Shown here: in pieces, positions 15,501 through 22,639 of the stretch
Position numbering within the stretch: position 1 is the first letter of the stretch
Layout of the letters: every line of letters starts with the position of its first letter
Virus record (IMG/VR): IMGVR_UViG_3300009156_000067
Span: 1 to 32,127 of that record
Reading direction: 5' to 3' (one strand)
Length of the DNA stretch: 32,127 nucleotides
Source of the DNA: a virus
The notes under the pieces: generated by a model
Told to the model about the DNA's origin: nothing
Seen by the model: the letters and a program-made list of their open reading frames with translations, nothing else
Database searches by the model: none
Position numbers and translations under genes: made by a program

Positions 15501-16381
15501 ATCCCGAGCTGCCGCGCCTGGGCCACCGTCTGGGCCATCTCGCCCGTCAGGGCGGGGAGCAGCTCGAGGCCCTGTTTGCCGAAGATCTCGACGGCCCGGC
15601 GGGCCTTTTCCGCCGGATCGGCGATCTTGCCGATCGCATCGGCGGCCTTGATAAAGAGCTCGTCCGGCGCGAGTTGGCGGAGCTCGGCGACACTCAGCCC
15701 GACCTTTTCCAGGCCGCGCACCACCCCCTTGTCGCCGGCGACGAGGGCCGCCCCCAATTTCGTCGTCGCCTGGGTGACACTGTCCAGCGAGACGCCGCTT
15801 TGCTCCGTCGCGAACGCGAGCTCTTGCAGGCCCGTCGTGGTGATCCCGGTTTTCGCCTCGAGGTCCGCGAGATGATCGGCAAAGGCGATCGTATCGGTCA
15901 CACTCGCCGCGATCGCACTGCCCAGGCTGCGGACCGCGTCCGCCAGGAGGTTCCCGACGGCCGACGCTCCCGTGAGTTTGAGAAACGAGACGCCCATGGC
16001 CTCCGTTTCTCCCGCCGCCTTGCGTTGACCTTCCTCGAGGGCCTTGAACTCCCCGGCCAGCTTGGCAATCTGCGGGGGGACCGCCTGGCCCAGTGCCGTG
16101 TACTTGGCGATCGCCTCCGTGATCGTCCGGTTGGCTTTCGCCTGTTCCGCTTCCGTGAGCTTGGTCGCCCCGCCGATCTTGTCGATCGCGGCCGCGACCG
16201 TCGTCGCCTCCTGGAGGATCCGGTCCCCAGAAAACCCCGCACTCATTTTCTGGAAGGCTTTGGAGGCCGCCTCCGCTTCCTTGGTGACCTGGTCGATCTT
16301 GGAGGCCGCGCCCCCCATCTGTTGCTCGAACTGCGACAGGGCCGCGGTCAGCCGGACGGTCAGGGTGGCAATATCGGCCAT
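12599..16381 (-). CDS. Tail tape measure protein
   Basis: Protein of 1260 aa, by far the longest helical protein here, rich in Ala, Gln, Leu and Glu with long coiled-coil stretches. The N-terminus (TVRLTAALSQFEQQM) is typical of tape measures. Residues about 735-790 form a Gly-rich hydrophobic region (VGGIVGSFAGPLVSLFL) likely to act in membrane passage. Residues 215-280 and 915-985 are related repeats sharing a L-x-P-(D/E)-(E/Q) segment, then IADPAE(K/R)AR and E(I/L)FG. At about 1.5 Angstrom per residue the tail would be near 190 nm. It follows the tail chaperone genes as expected. It ends TAG, 3 bp before the hub GTG. Confidence 0.93.
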   Translation of the reverse strand: MADIATLTVRLTAALSQFEQQMGGAASKIDQVTKEAEAASKAFQKMSAGFSGDRILQEATTVAAAIDKIGGATKLTEAEQAKANRTITEAIAKYTALGQAVPPQIAKLAGEFKALEEGQRKAAGETEAMGVSFLKLTGASAVGNLLADAVRSLGSAIAASVTDTIAFADHLADLEAKTGITTTGLQELAFATEQSGVSLDSVTQATTKLGAALVAGDKGVVRGLEKVGLSVAELRQLAPDELFIKAADAIGKIADPAEKARRAVEIFGKQGLELLPALTGEMAQTVAQARQLGIVISTETIAAAAKLADQFDILKLQGRAFIAEALAPMLPLLNDLITTTTELAGTFINELGRAFTDRDLVLAARDLKAAIAEAVGVEQQELARELARAFVELAAIAVRAAGFVVQSWAGVASTMEFVAIAIARAMEMSNRGIALEAKSETQREAAAAAAAEWKALADELVIAQQAHHEMALGMGPVIEGLNDMAAALSATAGPARELSREVQDALFEFKDFPELGVVAGVTMADLERNTKKARKAIGEFGDETDEALKKATTAFEAFQKALDAATGRGARQKANELLQVLEAIERQGLSIDPSKLREFQQVLQTAIDNARRLGEEVSPEWIKWNNQIILSAQNLTATLMPALQASGEAVRGFIVGIQQLPWDALFGGRAAPNIAAPVQEELDRAARLVRLEAFEHLGREIGETIGRGLIDALEGASAADVGRTIGAGLGQTLGQQIGKVLSTQIAEGIGGAVGKTVGGIVGSFAGPLVSLFLSGFGQALGEFLQGTAKQAGEFRQQILLAGGGLETMRDAAEGNTAALQALDSLLQANQIGSAKAAAVAYADAMAEAERQTHKLGAALDTLTARGALLTPELRDELTKIGTSLQPQQVAVAFKFFQEQTDNAAKGLQAFVSSSGNALAHLRTVLDQGGKSTKAAVETLGLSFDKLKDLTPEQAFDKLQAALAGIADPAERARLSMELFGRTALKSQAGATAATAAIGAIFADLQRQGASAGQALQALQPSIAALTQQLAVTGFTGSAAFGQLSTMAAFASDAVSGPLFEAIGGLGDLLVGLSNTGALTQEMFTGLAGEVTNTWNELVSMGKGGAAGLALIQKPLQRVWELTKDHGYAVDEATQKLLDEGEAAGIVGDQFRDSGDKQVRAIQELVDRIGQLIDVLTKDMVAGAETGAKGVQTALDNIKTPTIEIPVTFNIDDFPELPTFSADVQGSALSVNASVVVDGEVLARSTARHIPRVMAPYGIGA

Positions 16382-16397
16382 AGGGGGAGCCCGTCGT

Positions 16398-17044
16398 TTA
16401 CTCGTCCGGGAGCGTGATCAGATCCTTGACCGTGAGCTTTTTCTTACTCCACGGGAGGAGCAGCCAGACCGCGAGCTGGGCCACCTGGCGCCACCGCCGC
16501 GTCTCCCGCCGGCGGGCCCCCTCGAGCAAGAGCCGCACTTCCCGCGGGCTGAGGCGATCGAACTCCCAGGGGAGCAGCCCGATCTCGAGCAGGGCCTGAT
16601 CGCCCCAGTCGTCTACGGACTCGAGACGTCGTCGCCGGCGCCGGGGGCCGCCGCCTCCGCCGGGGCCGGCGCCAGAGGGCCCGGCTTATGGCCGCTGTAT
16701 TCCGCCATGAGCTCGAGCATGAGGAGCTCCATGTTCGTCCCCACCTCGGCCGCCTGGTCGATCAGGCGGTCCGCCTCGTCCACCGGGATCGGCCCGTCGG
16801 TCACCCCGTAGGCAATGAGCAGGGAGGCCGCCCAGAGGGGCTGTTTGGTCAGGAGGTCGTGGGGCCGCTCGAGGGCCCCCAGCCCGTCCCGGACCCAATC
16901 ACGGGCCGCCTCCGCCAGGGCCCGTTCAAAGGCCCGTTTGCGCTTGTGTTCAAACTTGACCGGGCGGTCGGAGCCCGGGAGCCGGTACACCCGGCCCGCC
17001 CGCTCCCGGTCCGCCGTGGCCGGTGCGTCGTGGATCGTTGCCAT
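16398..17044 (-). CDS. Tail assembly chaperone, -1 frameshift fusion (G-T type)
   Basis: The longer chaperone is made by slipping -1 at 16676-16682 while reading the 143-aa gene. The product would be 123 residues in frame 0 plus 92 in the -1 frame, 215 aa, ending TAA at 16398-16400. The -1 frame is open from the slip site onward. It encodes a domain with LPWEFDRLSPREV and LLLEGARRR, followed by a Trp-rich helix and PWSKKKLT, a pattern usual for the second tail chaperone upstream of the tape measure. Known G/GT pairs guide tube assembly on the tape measure. Frame and open reading are seen directly; slippage itself is inferred. Confidence 0.75.
16613..17044 (-). CDS. Tail assembly chaperone, short form (G type)
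   Basis: Protein of 143 aa starting at an ATG with GGAGG upstream. Residues 15-45 are basic (KFEHKRKRAF), followed by helices with a hydrophobic core (LLTKQPLWAASLLIAYG, ELLMLELMAEY), the usual plan of the first siphovirus tail chaperone. The last 30 residues are Pro/Ala/Gly-rich and overlap the -1 frame. A longer reading from 17137 would run through a strong hairpin and lacks a ribosome site, so it was rejected. Lies between tail tube and tape measure genes. Most translation should stop here, with a minority extending into the fusion. Confidence 0.8.
   Translation of the reverse strand: MATIHDAPATADRERAGRVYRLPGSDRPVKFEHKRKRAFERALAEAARDWVRDGLGALERPHDLLTKQPLWAASLLIAYGVTDGPIPVDEADRLIDQAAEVGTNMELLMLELMAEYSGHKPGPLAPAPAEAAAPGAGDDVSSP
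16676..16682 (-). promoter_or_regulatory. Slippery heptamer GGGCCCT with downstream stem
   Basis: On the minus strand the heptamer G GGC CCT fits X XXY YYZ in the correct frame of the chaperone gene: Gly-Pro in frame 0 re-pairs as GGG CCC in -1. Two bases later GGCGCCGG can pair with CCGGCGCC about 21 bases further on, giving an 8-bp G/C stem. The spacer is short if the whole stem forms, but the lowest pairs could be open in the ribosome. The -1 frame then stays open to the TAA at 16398. Confidence 0.7.
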
Positions 17045-17101
17045 CAGGGTCCCCCCTCCCCAGGTGGACAAAATGAGTGGGCCCCGGTCACCACGGGGGA
17101 T

Positions 17102-17141
17102 CCGCATGATCGAGCCGGGGCCCGGCCCTCGACTCATGCGG
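17102..17141. repeat. Long imperfect hairpin between tail tube and chaperone genes
   Basis: CCGCATGA (17102-17109) and TCGAG (17110-17114) pair with CTCGA (17128-17132) and TCATGCGG (17134-17141), giving 13 pairs with one bulged C at 17133 and a G/C-rich loop. It lies in the only sizeable gap (17045-17165) of the tail operon. No T-tract follows on the minus strand. It may attenuate read-through or protect the tail tube message, so that tube protein exceeds chaperone. Confidence 0.5.
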
Positions 17142-17165
17142 GCCTCAATCTCCCCCTCGCCGGGC

Positions 17166-17831
17166 TTAGGCCCGCTCCCGGCCTTCCCGGCCCGATCGCT
17201 CCCGGGCCGCCAGCGCCCCCGGGGCCGCCCCGGCCGCCCACGCGGTCCCGTCCCAGTGGACGGACTCGAGGGCCGCGGTCCGGACGTACTGGCCGGCGGT
17301 CCAGGCCGAGGTCGGGCTGGCCGTGACGCCCGTCATTCCCGCCAGGTCCGCCGGCGCCCCGGATCCGCTGGGCGTATAGGCCCCGGGGATCCCGGCCGTG
17401 GCGCCCGTGGGGGCCGACAGGGTGTCAGAGGTGCGGGTCACGATCTTGATCTCGAGGGTGAAGGTGTAGAAATCATCCACCCCGGCCGTGGGCCCGATCA
17501 TGTACCCCACGTTACAGTCGCCCGTCCAGACCAGCCCGCCCACGGCCGTCCCCATGGGCCCCCAGGCGTAGGGGACCCCGGTCTGGCCCTCGATCGGATC
17601 CAGGAACTCCTGGGCCGCCGGGCTCCAATAACCCGTCAGGGTCACCGCCCGGGCCGGATCGCCCTGCACCCGGTAGCGCCGGGTGAAGGTGTCGCCCACG
17701 AGCTCCTGGGTATCGACGGCCGCGTCCACGTTGTTGAAGAACACCGAGACGTCGGTCACGGGCCCGGCGCCAGGGGCCTCCCCCAGCGCAAAGTAGGTTG
17801 GAAACGCCGCCACTGGATAATCAGAAGCCAT
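17166..17831 (-). CDS. Major tail (tube) protein
   Basis: Protein of 221 aa placed between the tail terminator and chaperone genes, where siphoviruses encode the tube protein. The fold is beta-rich (DVSVFFNNVDAAVDT, YTFTLEIKIVTR) with a single helix-like region, as in tube proteins. An Ala/Gly-rich C-terminal extension (about 165-221) with a charged end (ARERSGREGRERA) may be exposed on the tail surface. The start overlaps the zinc-finger gene by 11 bp. Identification rests on position, size and beta pattern rather than a catalytic motif. Confidence 0.75.
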   Translation of the reverse strand: MASDYPVAAFPTYFALGEAPGAGPVTDVSVFFNNVDAAVDTQELVGDTFTRRYRVQGDPARAVTLTGYWSPAAQEFLDPIEGQTGVPYAWGPMGTAVGGLVWTGDCNVGYMIGPTAGVDDFYTFTLEIKIVTRTSDTLSAPTGATAGIPGAYTPSGSGAPADLAGMTGVTASPTSAWTAGQYVRTAALESVHWDGTAWAAGAAPGALAARERSGREGRERA

Positions 17832-18012
17832 GGATCGTCCCTTTCCCGGCGGCCACCCAGTGACCGCAGATCGAACATTGATACCGATCGGGACCGCCCC
17901 GCCGGGGGACCCGCGTCACCCACTCGTCCGGATGCGTACACACCGGCCGATCCCCTTCCACCTTGGCCGCGATCGCCAGCAGCCACTCCGCCACCCAGGC
18001 CCGTACGCTCAT
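17821..18012 (-). CDS. Small zinc-binding protein
   Basis: Protein of 63 aa with candidate zinc ligands C25, H27, C46, C49 and H51 (PVCTHP, YQCSICGHW). The N-terminal 20 residues form one amphipathic helix (WVAEWLLAIAAKV). The ATG overlaps the stop of the tail terminator gene (ATGA) and its own stop overlaps the tail tube start, so it is embedded in the operon and translationally coupled. A role in virion assembly or regulation is possible but nothing specific can be read. Confidence 0.65.
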   Translation of the reverse strand: MSVRAWVAEWLLAIAAKVEGDRPVCTHPDEWVTRVPRRGGPDRYQCSICGHWVAAGKGTIHGF

Positions 18013-19067
18013 GCCACCGCCTGCCCCGTCGCCCAGGTCCGGATCCGGAACGTGAGGATCTGGGAGAACAGGAGGACCCCATCCTCCACCGCCGGGGTGG
18101 GGCCGTCCGAGACCACCGCCGTCAGGATCCCCGGGCTCCAGGCCGGCGCCAGATCGAGCCGCGTCTGGTCCAGGAGCTCGAACACGCGATGGGTCAGGGC
18201 CTCGAGGGCCGCCAGCTCCGCCGCTTCCACGACCAGGGTCAGGGTCACGTCCCGGCCGCCCCGCCGGAATTGGTTGACCGGGCTTTCCCCGGCCACCGCA
18301 TACGTCAGGAAGGGCACCGCCGCCCCCTGGGGGGCCACGGGCGCATAGAGGGCGGGTTCGCCGCCCAGGAGCGCCAGGAGGGCCTCATCGGCCAGGAGCC
18401 GGGCCACGACCGCCCGCCGGACCGTCCCGAGGGCGGAGCCGGCCCGGCTCCCGACCGTCCCGGCCGGGGGAACGGGCTCCGGGGGGACCGTCACCAGATC
18501 GCCGCCGCTCCAGTCGTCCAAGGCGTTGTTGTCGTACTCCCCGATAAAGAAGATCCCCGGCTGGCCGGTAGTCAGACGATCGGCGTGGGTGTCCACGTAC
18601 GTCGTGACGAGCTCATCCCCGCCGACGCCGCTATAGGCCCGGAGGGTGACACTGGCGCCCGTGGTTTCCACCTCGAGGCGGATCCGATCGCCGGCGGAGA
18701 CCACCCCGGCCCCGCCATACGCCAGGAGCGTGGAACTACCCGCCACGATCCGCTTGATCTCCCACCCGTTATCCGGGGGCTCCGGGGGGGCCGCGCCGAA
18801 CCGATAATGGGTCACCGCGGCCAGGGCCGCCCGCACGATCACCCCGCATTCCGGGCCGGCAATCGACAGGGCCGCGATCCGGGCGTCCGCGTACTGGTCC
18901 GCGCCGAACGTCGCCGCGTTCCACACCCCAACATTCGGCCCGGACGTCCCCAGCGCCCCGCACGCGTAGGCACTGATCCGCGTCCGGAGGGCCCCCGCGG
19001 GGACGGTCCAATTCGGGCCCAGCCCGGGGCCGTCCGGCCGGTTGAAATCGTCGGAGGCCGTGGCCAT
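18009..19067 (-). CDS. Lectin-like domain fused to tail terminator
   Basis: Protein of 352 aa with two parts. Residues about 1-190 resemble a concanavalin/LamG-type jelly roll: a D-D-F-N-R-P-D-G start, YADARIAALS, then IRLEVETTGASVTLRAY and DDWSGGDLV, as in many glycan-binding domains. A Pro-rich linker at 194-203 leads to 215-350, which matches the DUF3168 tail-terminator pattern (VRRAVVARLLADEALLALLG, PFLTYAV, FELLDQTRLDLAP, FRIRTW). The terminator ring caps the tail tube. Tail terminators are normally about 130-150 aa, so the N-terminal addition is unusual. The single open frame without gaps argues against an assembly artefact. It follows the gp10-like gene with TGATG overlap. Confidence 0.75.
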   Translation of the reverse strand: MATASDDFNRPDGPGLGPNWTVPAGALRTRISAYACGALGTSGPNVGVWNAATFGADQYADARIAALSIAGPECGVIVRAALAAVTHYRFGAAPPEPPDNGWEIKRIVAGSSTLLAYGGAGVVSAGDRIRLEVETTGASVTLRAYSGVGGDELVTTYVDTHADRLTTGQPGIFFIGEYDNNALDDWSGGDLVTVPPEPVPPAGTVGSRAGSALGTVRRAVVARLLADEALLALLGGEPALYAPVAPQGAAVPFLTYAVAGESPVNQFRRGGRDVTLTLVVEAAELAALEALTHRVFELLDQTRLDLAPAWSPGILTAVVSDGPTPAVEDGVLLFSQILTFRIRTWATGQAVA

Positions 19068-19567
19068 CAGCCGCCCGCCGATCCGCGGTTATAGGCCACC
19101 AGGGCGGCCTCGATCGCCGGGCCCCGCCGGAGCAGGGCGGACACAAACCAGCCCGAGGCCCCCTGGAGGGCCGGCCGGAGAAACGGGTGGTAACTGCCCC
19201 ACCCCCGCCGCCGCTTCATCGGGAATTCCACCGCCTTGATCCCATACACCCCGGGATTGCGGTGGAAGGTGTTCCGGCTCCCCCGACTGGCCAGATCAAT
19301 ATCCCGGATCCCCACCCGCCGGGTGAGGGACGTCGCCCGGCCGACGACGATCACGTTCCGGGGGAGGTCGCCACTCGAGCGCCCCCGCCGGGTGACGGAC
19401 GCCCGGGGGGCGCCGGACGCCGCCCGGCTCCGGACCATGTCGGCCGCCTCCCCCACCGCGCCCGCTAATTCCTTGCGGACCACCTGGGGGATCGCCTGCA
19501 TGGCCGCCCGGAACAGATCGGCCCCCTCGAGGCCGAACGAAAAGACGTCGCCGGAGGTCTTGGCCAT
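19067..19567 (-). CDS. HK97 gp10-like head-tail/tail component
   Basis: Protein of 166 aa. The N-terminal helix (DLFRAAMQAIPQVVRKEL) and the C-terminal signature HPFLRPAL match the HK97 gp10 family of neck or tail-completion proteins. The middle is basic (TRRGRSSGDLPRN) and contains a GVYGIKAVEFP strand. It sits between the head closure gene (2 bp away) and the tail terminator, exactly where this family is encoded. Acts in virion assembly at the neck. The family assignment is good by motif and order. Confidence 0.8.
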   Translation of the reverse strand: MAKTSGDVFSFGLEGADLFRAAMQAIPQVVRKELAGAVGEAADMVRSRAASGAPRASVTRRGRSSGDLPRNVIVVGRATSLTRRVGIRDIDLASRGSRNTFHRNPGVYGIKAVEFPMKRRRGWGSYHPFLRPALQGASGWFVSALLRRGPAIEAALVAYNRGSAGG

Positions 19568-19569
19568 GG

Positions 19570-19920
19570 TCAGGGGACCGTCTGGGTCATTTCCGCCAGG
19601 GTGAGCTCGAGCCAGGCCAGCGAGCCGCCGGTGTCGGGATCGATCTGGACGATCTCGAACCGCCGCCCGTCCGCCCCCGTGATCCGGTCCGTGAGTTGGA
19701 GATCCCGCGGGAGCCGGCCGCGGTAGATCCGGACCCGGGTGGTCCGGTGCGATCGCTGGGCGTGGGGGTCCAGGCCCTCGATCCCGCCGGCCGGGAGCTC
19801 CTCCGCGGCGATCGTCCCCGGGAGAGGCGTATAGGTCCAGACCTGGCCGCCGGCGCCGTCCGTCGTCCGGACGCCCCGTTCCACCGTGAGCCGGGCCCGA
19901 AACGATCCGAGGTCCGGCAT
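19570..19920 (-). CDS. Head closure / head-tail adaptor protein
   Basis: Protein of 116 aa starting MPDLGSFRARLTVERG, followed by beta strands and the motif RVRIYRGRLPRDLQLTDRI and DGRRFEIVQI, the usual pattern of SPP1 gp16-like head closure proteins. It seals the portal channel after packaging and joins the tail. Neighbouring genes are the connector and the gp10-like protein, 1-2 bp apart, as in HK97-type phages. Confidence 0.8.
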   Translation of the reverse strand: MPDLGSFRARLTVERGVRTTDGAGGQVWTYTPLPGTIAAEELPAGGIEGLDPHAQRSHRTTRVRIYRGRLPRDLQLTDRITGADGRRFEIVQIDPDTGGSLAWLELTLAEMTQTVP

Positions 19921-19921
19921 C

Positions 19922-20539
19922 TCAGCCGCTCCCCCAGCCGGTGGTCACCCAGTGCCCGGTCAGATCCCAGTGGCCGGTCAGATCTCCCAGGACCGGGCGG
20001 AGCTCCACCCGATAGGGGACGAGCAGGGCCGCCACCTGGTAGGGGAGGCCGTACTCCGGCCCCGTCGCGGTCCCCTGTTGATAGCGGAAGAACCCGTCCC
20101 GGACGAGCTCGAGGATCGCCCGGACCACCGGCGCCGGGACGTCCTCCGGGGCCGCCGGCCCGACCGTATAGGCCACCGTGAGGCCGCCGACGGGCTCGAG
20201 GGGGCCACGTGGAACAATCCACCGCAGGCGGCCCGGGACCCCCCAAACCCCGATCCCCTCCACCACGTACGCCGCCGGGTCCACCAGGGTGGCCACGCCG
20301 CCCAGGGGGACCTCTGTCACCGTTTCGACACTGGCGAGGGGGGCCCCGGGGAGCGGGGTCACCGCGCCCACGGGGCCATCCACCACCAGCGTCGTGGCCG
20401 CGGCCGTGAACGTCTGGCCCGTATAGGTTTCCGCCTGCATGCGCCCGGAGACAATCAAGAGATCGATCAACGGATCCTGATCGTCCAGGTCATACAAGAG
20501 GACCTGTTTGGCAAACGCCAGCGTCACGGGTTCGGCCAC
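19922..20539 (-). CDS. Head-tail connector (gp6-like)
   Basis: Protein of 205 aa. The start (LAFAKQVLLYDLDDQDPLIDLLIVSGRM) is the helical opening typical of gp6/gp15-like connector proteins that form the ring under the portal. A beta-rich middle and a helix (PAPVVRAILELVRDGFF) follow. The C-terminus carries a tandem repeat DLTGHWDLTGHW, produced by an 18-bp direct repeat at 19948-19965 and 19966-19983 with one mismatch. It lies 20 bp downstream of the capsid gene. The extension is unusual for the family. Confidence 0.75.
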   Translation of the reverse strand: MAEPVTLAFAKQVLLYDLDDQDPLIDLLIVSGRMQAETYTGQTFTAAATTLVVDGPVGAVTPLPGAPLASVETVTEVPLGGVATLVDPAAYVVEGIGVWGVPGRLRWIVPRGPLEPVGGLTVAYTVGPAAPEDVPAPVVRAILELVRDGFFRYQQGTATGPEYGLPYQVAALLVPYRVELRPVLGDLTGHWDLTGHWVTTGWGSG

Positions 20540-20559
20540 GGGTTACGTCCGCTTCGTCA

Positions 20560-21885
20560 CTAGCGCCGATCCCGATCGTCCCGGCCGGCGGGTTCGTTCC
20601 GGCTGGCGGGTTCATTCCGGCCGCCGGCGGGGCCGGAGCGCGTGCCGAGCGCCGGCGCCGTGCCGAGCCCGTCCACGATGCCGAACGCCGCGGGCGTATA
20701 CCAGACCGCCGCCTCCCGGATCTCCACCCGGATCACCGTGATGTTCTTAATGAAGAAATCGGCGTGACTGTTGGTCAGGGTGACCCGGACGCCGCGCTTG
20801 CGGAACAGTTGCGAATTCGTGGCAAACGCCCCCACCACCGCCGTCCCCGCCGTCAGGGCCGGGGTGGCGATCGTCTCGAGGCCCCAGATCCGGAACGGGA
20901 GCGGGGAACGATCGAAGGGGACGCCCGGGGTAATGAAGGTCCCCATGGCGGACTGGGTCAGCAGGAGCGCCGGCAGGGCCGCCGGGTGAATCGCGATCCC
21001 GGTGGGCATAAAGCCCGAGCTGGCGTAAATCGCCATGTACTGCTCGAGGATCGCCGCGGCCACCGTAGCACTGTCGCCCGTGACCGTGGGGGCGAGGCCC
21101 GTCAGGGTGGTCACGCCCTGGAGCTCGCCGGCGGTCCCGGTGCCCTTGATGAGTTGGCGGTCCTCATCGATAAACAGCATGTTGATCAGGAGGTTTTCGA
21201 GGACCGACTCCACCGCCGGGACGTCCTCGAGGAGCTGATCGGGGACCTGAATCCACCCGGCGATCGTCTCGACCGGGACGATCTTTTGGGTGATCGCCAC
21301 CACCGGCTCCACCTTCGCGGCCCCCTTCGCGGTCTGGGCCATGCTGGCGGGCTGGGTCCCCACGATCTCGACGTACGGGACCGCGCCCGCGTCCGTCGTC
21401 CCCTGGGCCATGAGGCCGGCCACCGTGGGCCGCCGGGGCGCCATCGGGGCAATCGTCGCCGCCGGGAGGGCGACGTCCGTCGCCGCCGGGACGTCCGGAT
21501 AGCCGATCAGGGCTTTGGCCTCGAGATCGAGGTCCAGCGAGATCGTCCCCCGGGCGGCCTTGTAGGTGGCAAACGACGGGGACTCCACCACCCGCCGGCT
21601 CCACTTCTTCACCTCGCCGGAGCCCAGGAAGGGGGCGCCGGAGAGCGTGGGGACGCCTTTCTGGCCGGACGGCGGGACCAGGCCGGCGAACTTCTCGCCA
21701 AACGCCAGGGACTCCCGCTGGGCCGTGATCCGCTTCCCCATCGCCTCCGCTTTCGCCTGGAGGTCCAGGAACCGCGTCCGTTCCCCGTCCGTCAGGTCCC
21801 GGTTCTCCGTCACGGCCGCGTCCGTGAGGCTCTTGGCCTCCGTGATCGCGTCGTGGAGCTCGTCGTAGATGGTTTTGGCACTCAT
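20560..21885 (-). CDS. HK97-type major capsid protein
   Basis: Protein of 441 aa. Residues about 1-100 form a helical coiled-coil delta domain (LTDGERTRFLDLQAKAEAMG) that serves as internal scaffold and is normally removed by the prohead protease. The remainder has the HK97 fold pattern, including an E-loop region, WIQVPDQLLEDVP, MLFIDEDRQLIKGTG and the P-domain GIAIHPAALPALL. The C-terminus carries two RNEPA repeats and a charged end (GRDDRDRR) beyond the usual fold. It follows protease and portal genes, and CGGAG lies upstream of the ATG. Firm by fold pattern, size and order. Confidence 0.92.
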   Translation of the reverse strand: MSAKTIYDELHDAITEAKSLTDAAVTENRDLTDGERTRFLDLQAKAEAMGKRITAQRESLAFGEKFAGLVPPSGQKGVPTLSGAPFLGSGEVKKWSRRVVESPSFATYKAARGTISLDLDLEAKALIGYPDVPAATDVALPAATIAPMAPRRPTVAGLMAQGTTDAGAVPYVEIVGTQPASMAQTAKGAAKVEPVVAITQKIVPVETIAGWIQVPDQLLEDVPAVESVLENLLINMLFIDEDRQLIKGTGTAGELQGVTTLTGLAPTVTGDSATVAAAILEQYMAIYASSGFMPTGIAIHPAALPALLLTQSAMGTFITPGVPFDRSPLPFRIWGLETIATPALTAGTAVVGAFATNSQLFRKRGVRVTLTNSHADFFIKNITVIRVEIREAAVWYTPAAFGIVDGLGTAPALGTRSGPAGGRNEPASRNEPAGRDDRDRR

Positions 21886-21927
21886 GATCCGTGTCTCCGT
21901 GATTGCATCCAGGGCCCCGGGGGGCCG

Positions 21928-22626
21928 TTACCGGGGGGGCATCAGCGCCCCGAGGCGATCGAGCCAGGCAGGATCCACGGGCCCCGGAGGCACAGGGGGC
22001 GGATCAGGGGGGGCCGCCCCACCCAGCAGAACCGGGCGGAGGGCGGCCAGGGCTTTCCGATCGAGATCCGAGAGCGGGGCGCCCGTCTCGAGGACCAGCC
22101 GGAGGGCCTCCGCGAGCGGGGCCACCTGGGCCAGGCCGATTCGGCCGGCGCCTTTGACGCCCAGCAGCCGGGTTTCCGGGTTCACCCCGACCAGACAGGG
22201 GCCCACCTCGAACAGGTCCACCGCCAGGAGCTCCCGGACCTCCGCCCCGTCCTCGAGGACGGTCCGGGCGGAGACCGTCTCGAACCCGAACGAGAATTCC
22301 GAGAGGCCGCCGGCTTTCATCCGGCGGTAGACGTTCGCCGCCTCCGCCGTTTCGAGATCGAGTTGGGCGTCCACCTCGAGGCCGCCCGCGGTCTCGTGGG
22401 CGGCCACCACCTCCCCCAGGAGCGCGTCCGTCCGGTCCCACGCGTGGGCGTAGACCACCGGGATTTTCGCCGGGCTCCGGGCCGCCCACGTGGCGAGGGT
22501 GGCCGTGAACGCCCCGGGGACGATCCGATCGCCGTAGCGATCCACGTTCCCCGTGACCGCCACCCGGGCGGTAAATCGCCCCTGGTCCTGGGCCGCGAGC
22601 GTCGAGACGCGTTTGTATTCGATCAT
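21928..22626 (-). CDS. HK97-type prohead protease (S78 family)
   Basis: Protein of 232 aa starting at MIEYKRV, with GGAG about 9 bp upstream. Motifs of the family are present: NVDRYGDRIVPGAF at 27-40, H61 in VYAHAW as catalytic His, and the serine of LSEFSFGFE (S109 or S112). It matures the capsid by removing the delta domain. The last 30 residues are Pro-rich (PPDPPPVPPGP), possibly a removable tail. A longer reading from 22710 would overlap the portal gene and lacks support. Lies between portal and capsid genes. Confidence 0.9.
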   Translation of the reverse strand: MIEYKRVSTLAAQDQGRFTARVAVTGNVDRYGDRIVPGAFTATLATWAARSPAKIPVVYAHAWDRTDALLGEVVAAHETAGGLEVDAQLDLETAEAANVYRRMKAGGLSEFSFGFETVSARTVLEDGAEVRELLAVDLFEVGPCLVGVNPETRLLGVKGAGRIGLAQVAPLAEALRLVLETGAPLSDLDRKALAALRPVLLGGAAPPDPPPVPPGPVDPAWLDRLGALMPPR

Positions 22627-22639
22627 GGGGGGATCTCCG

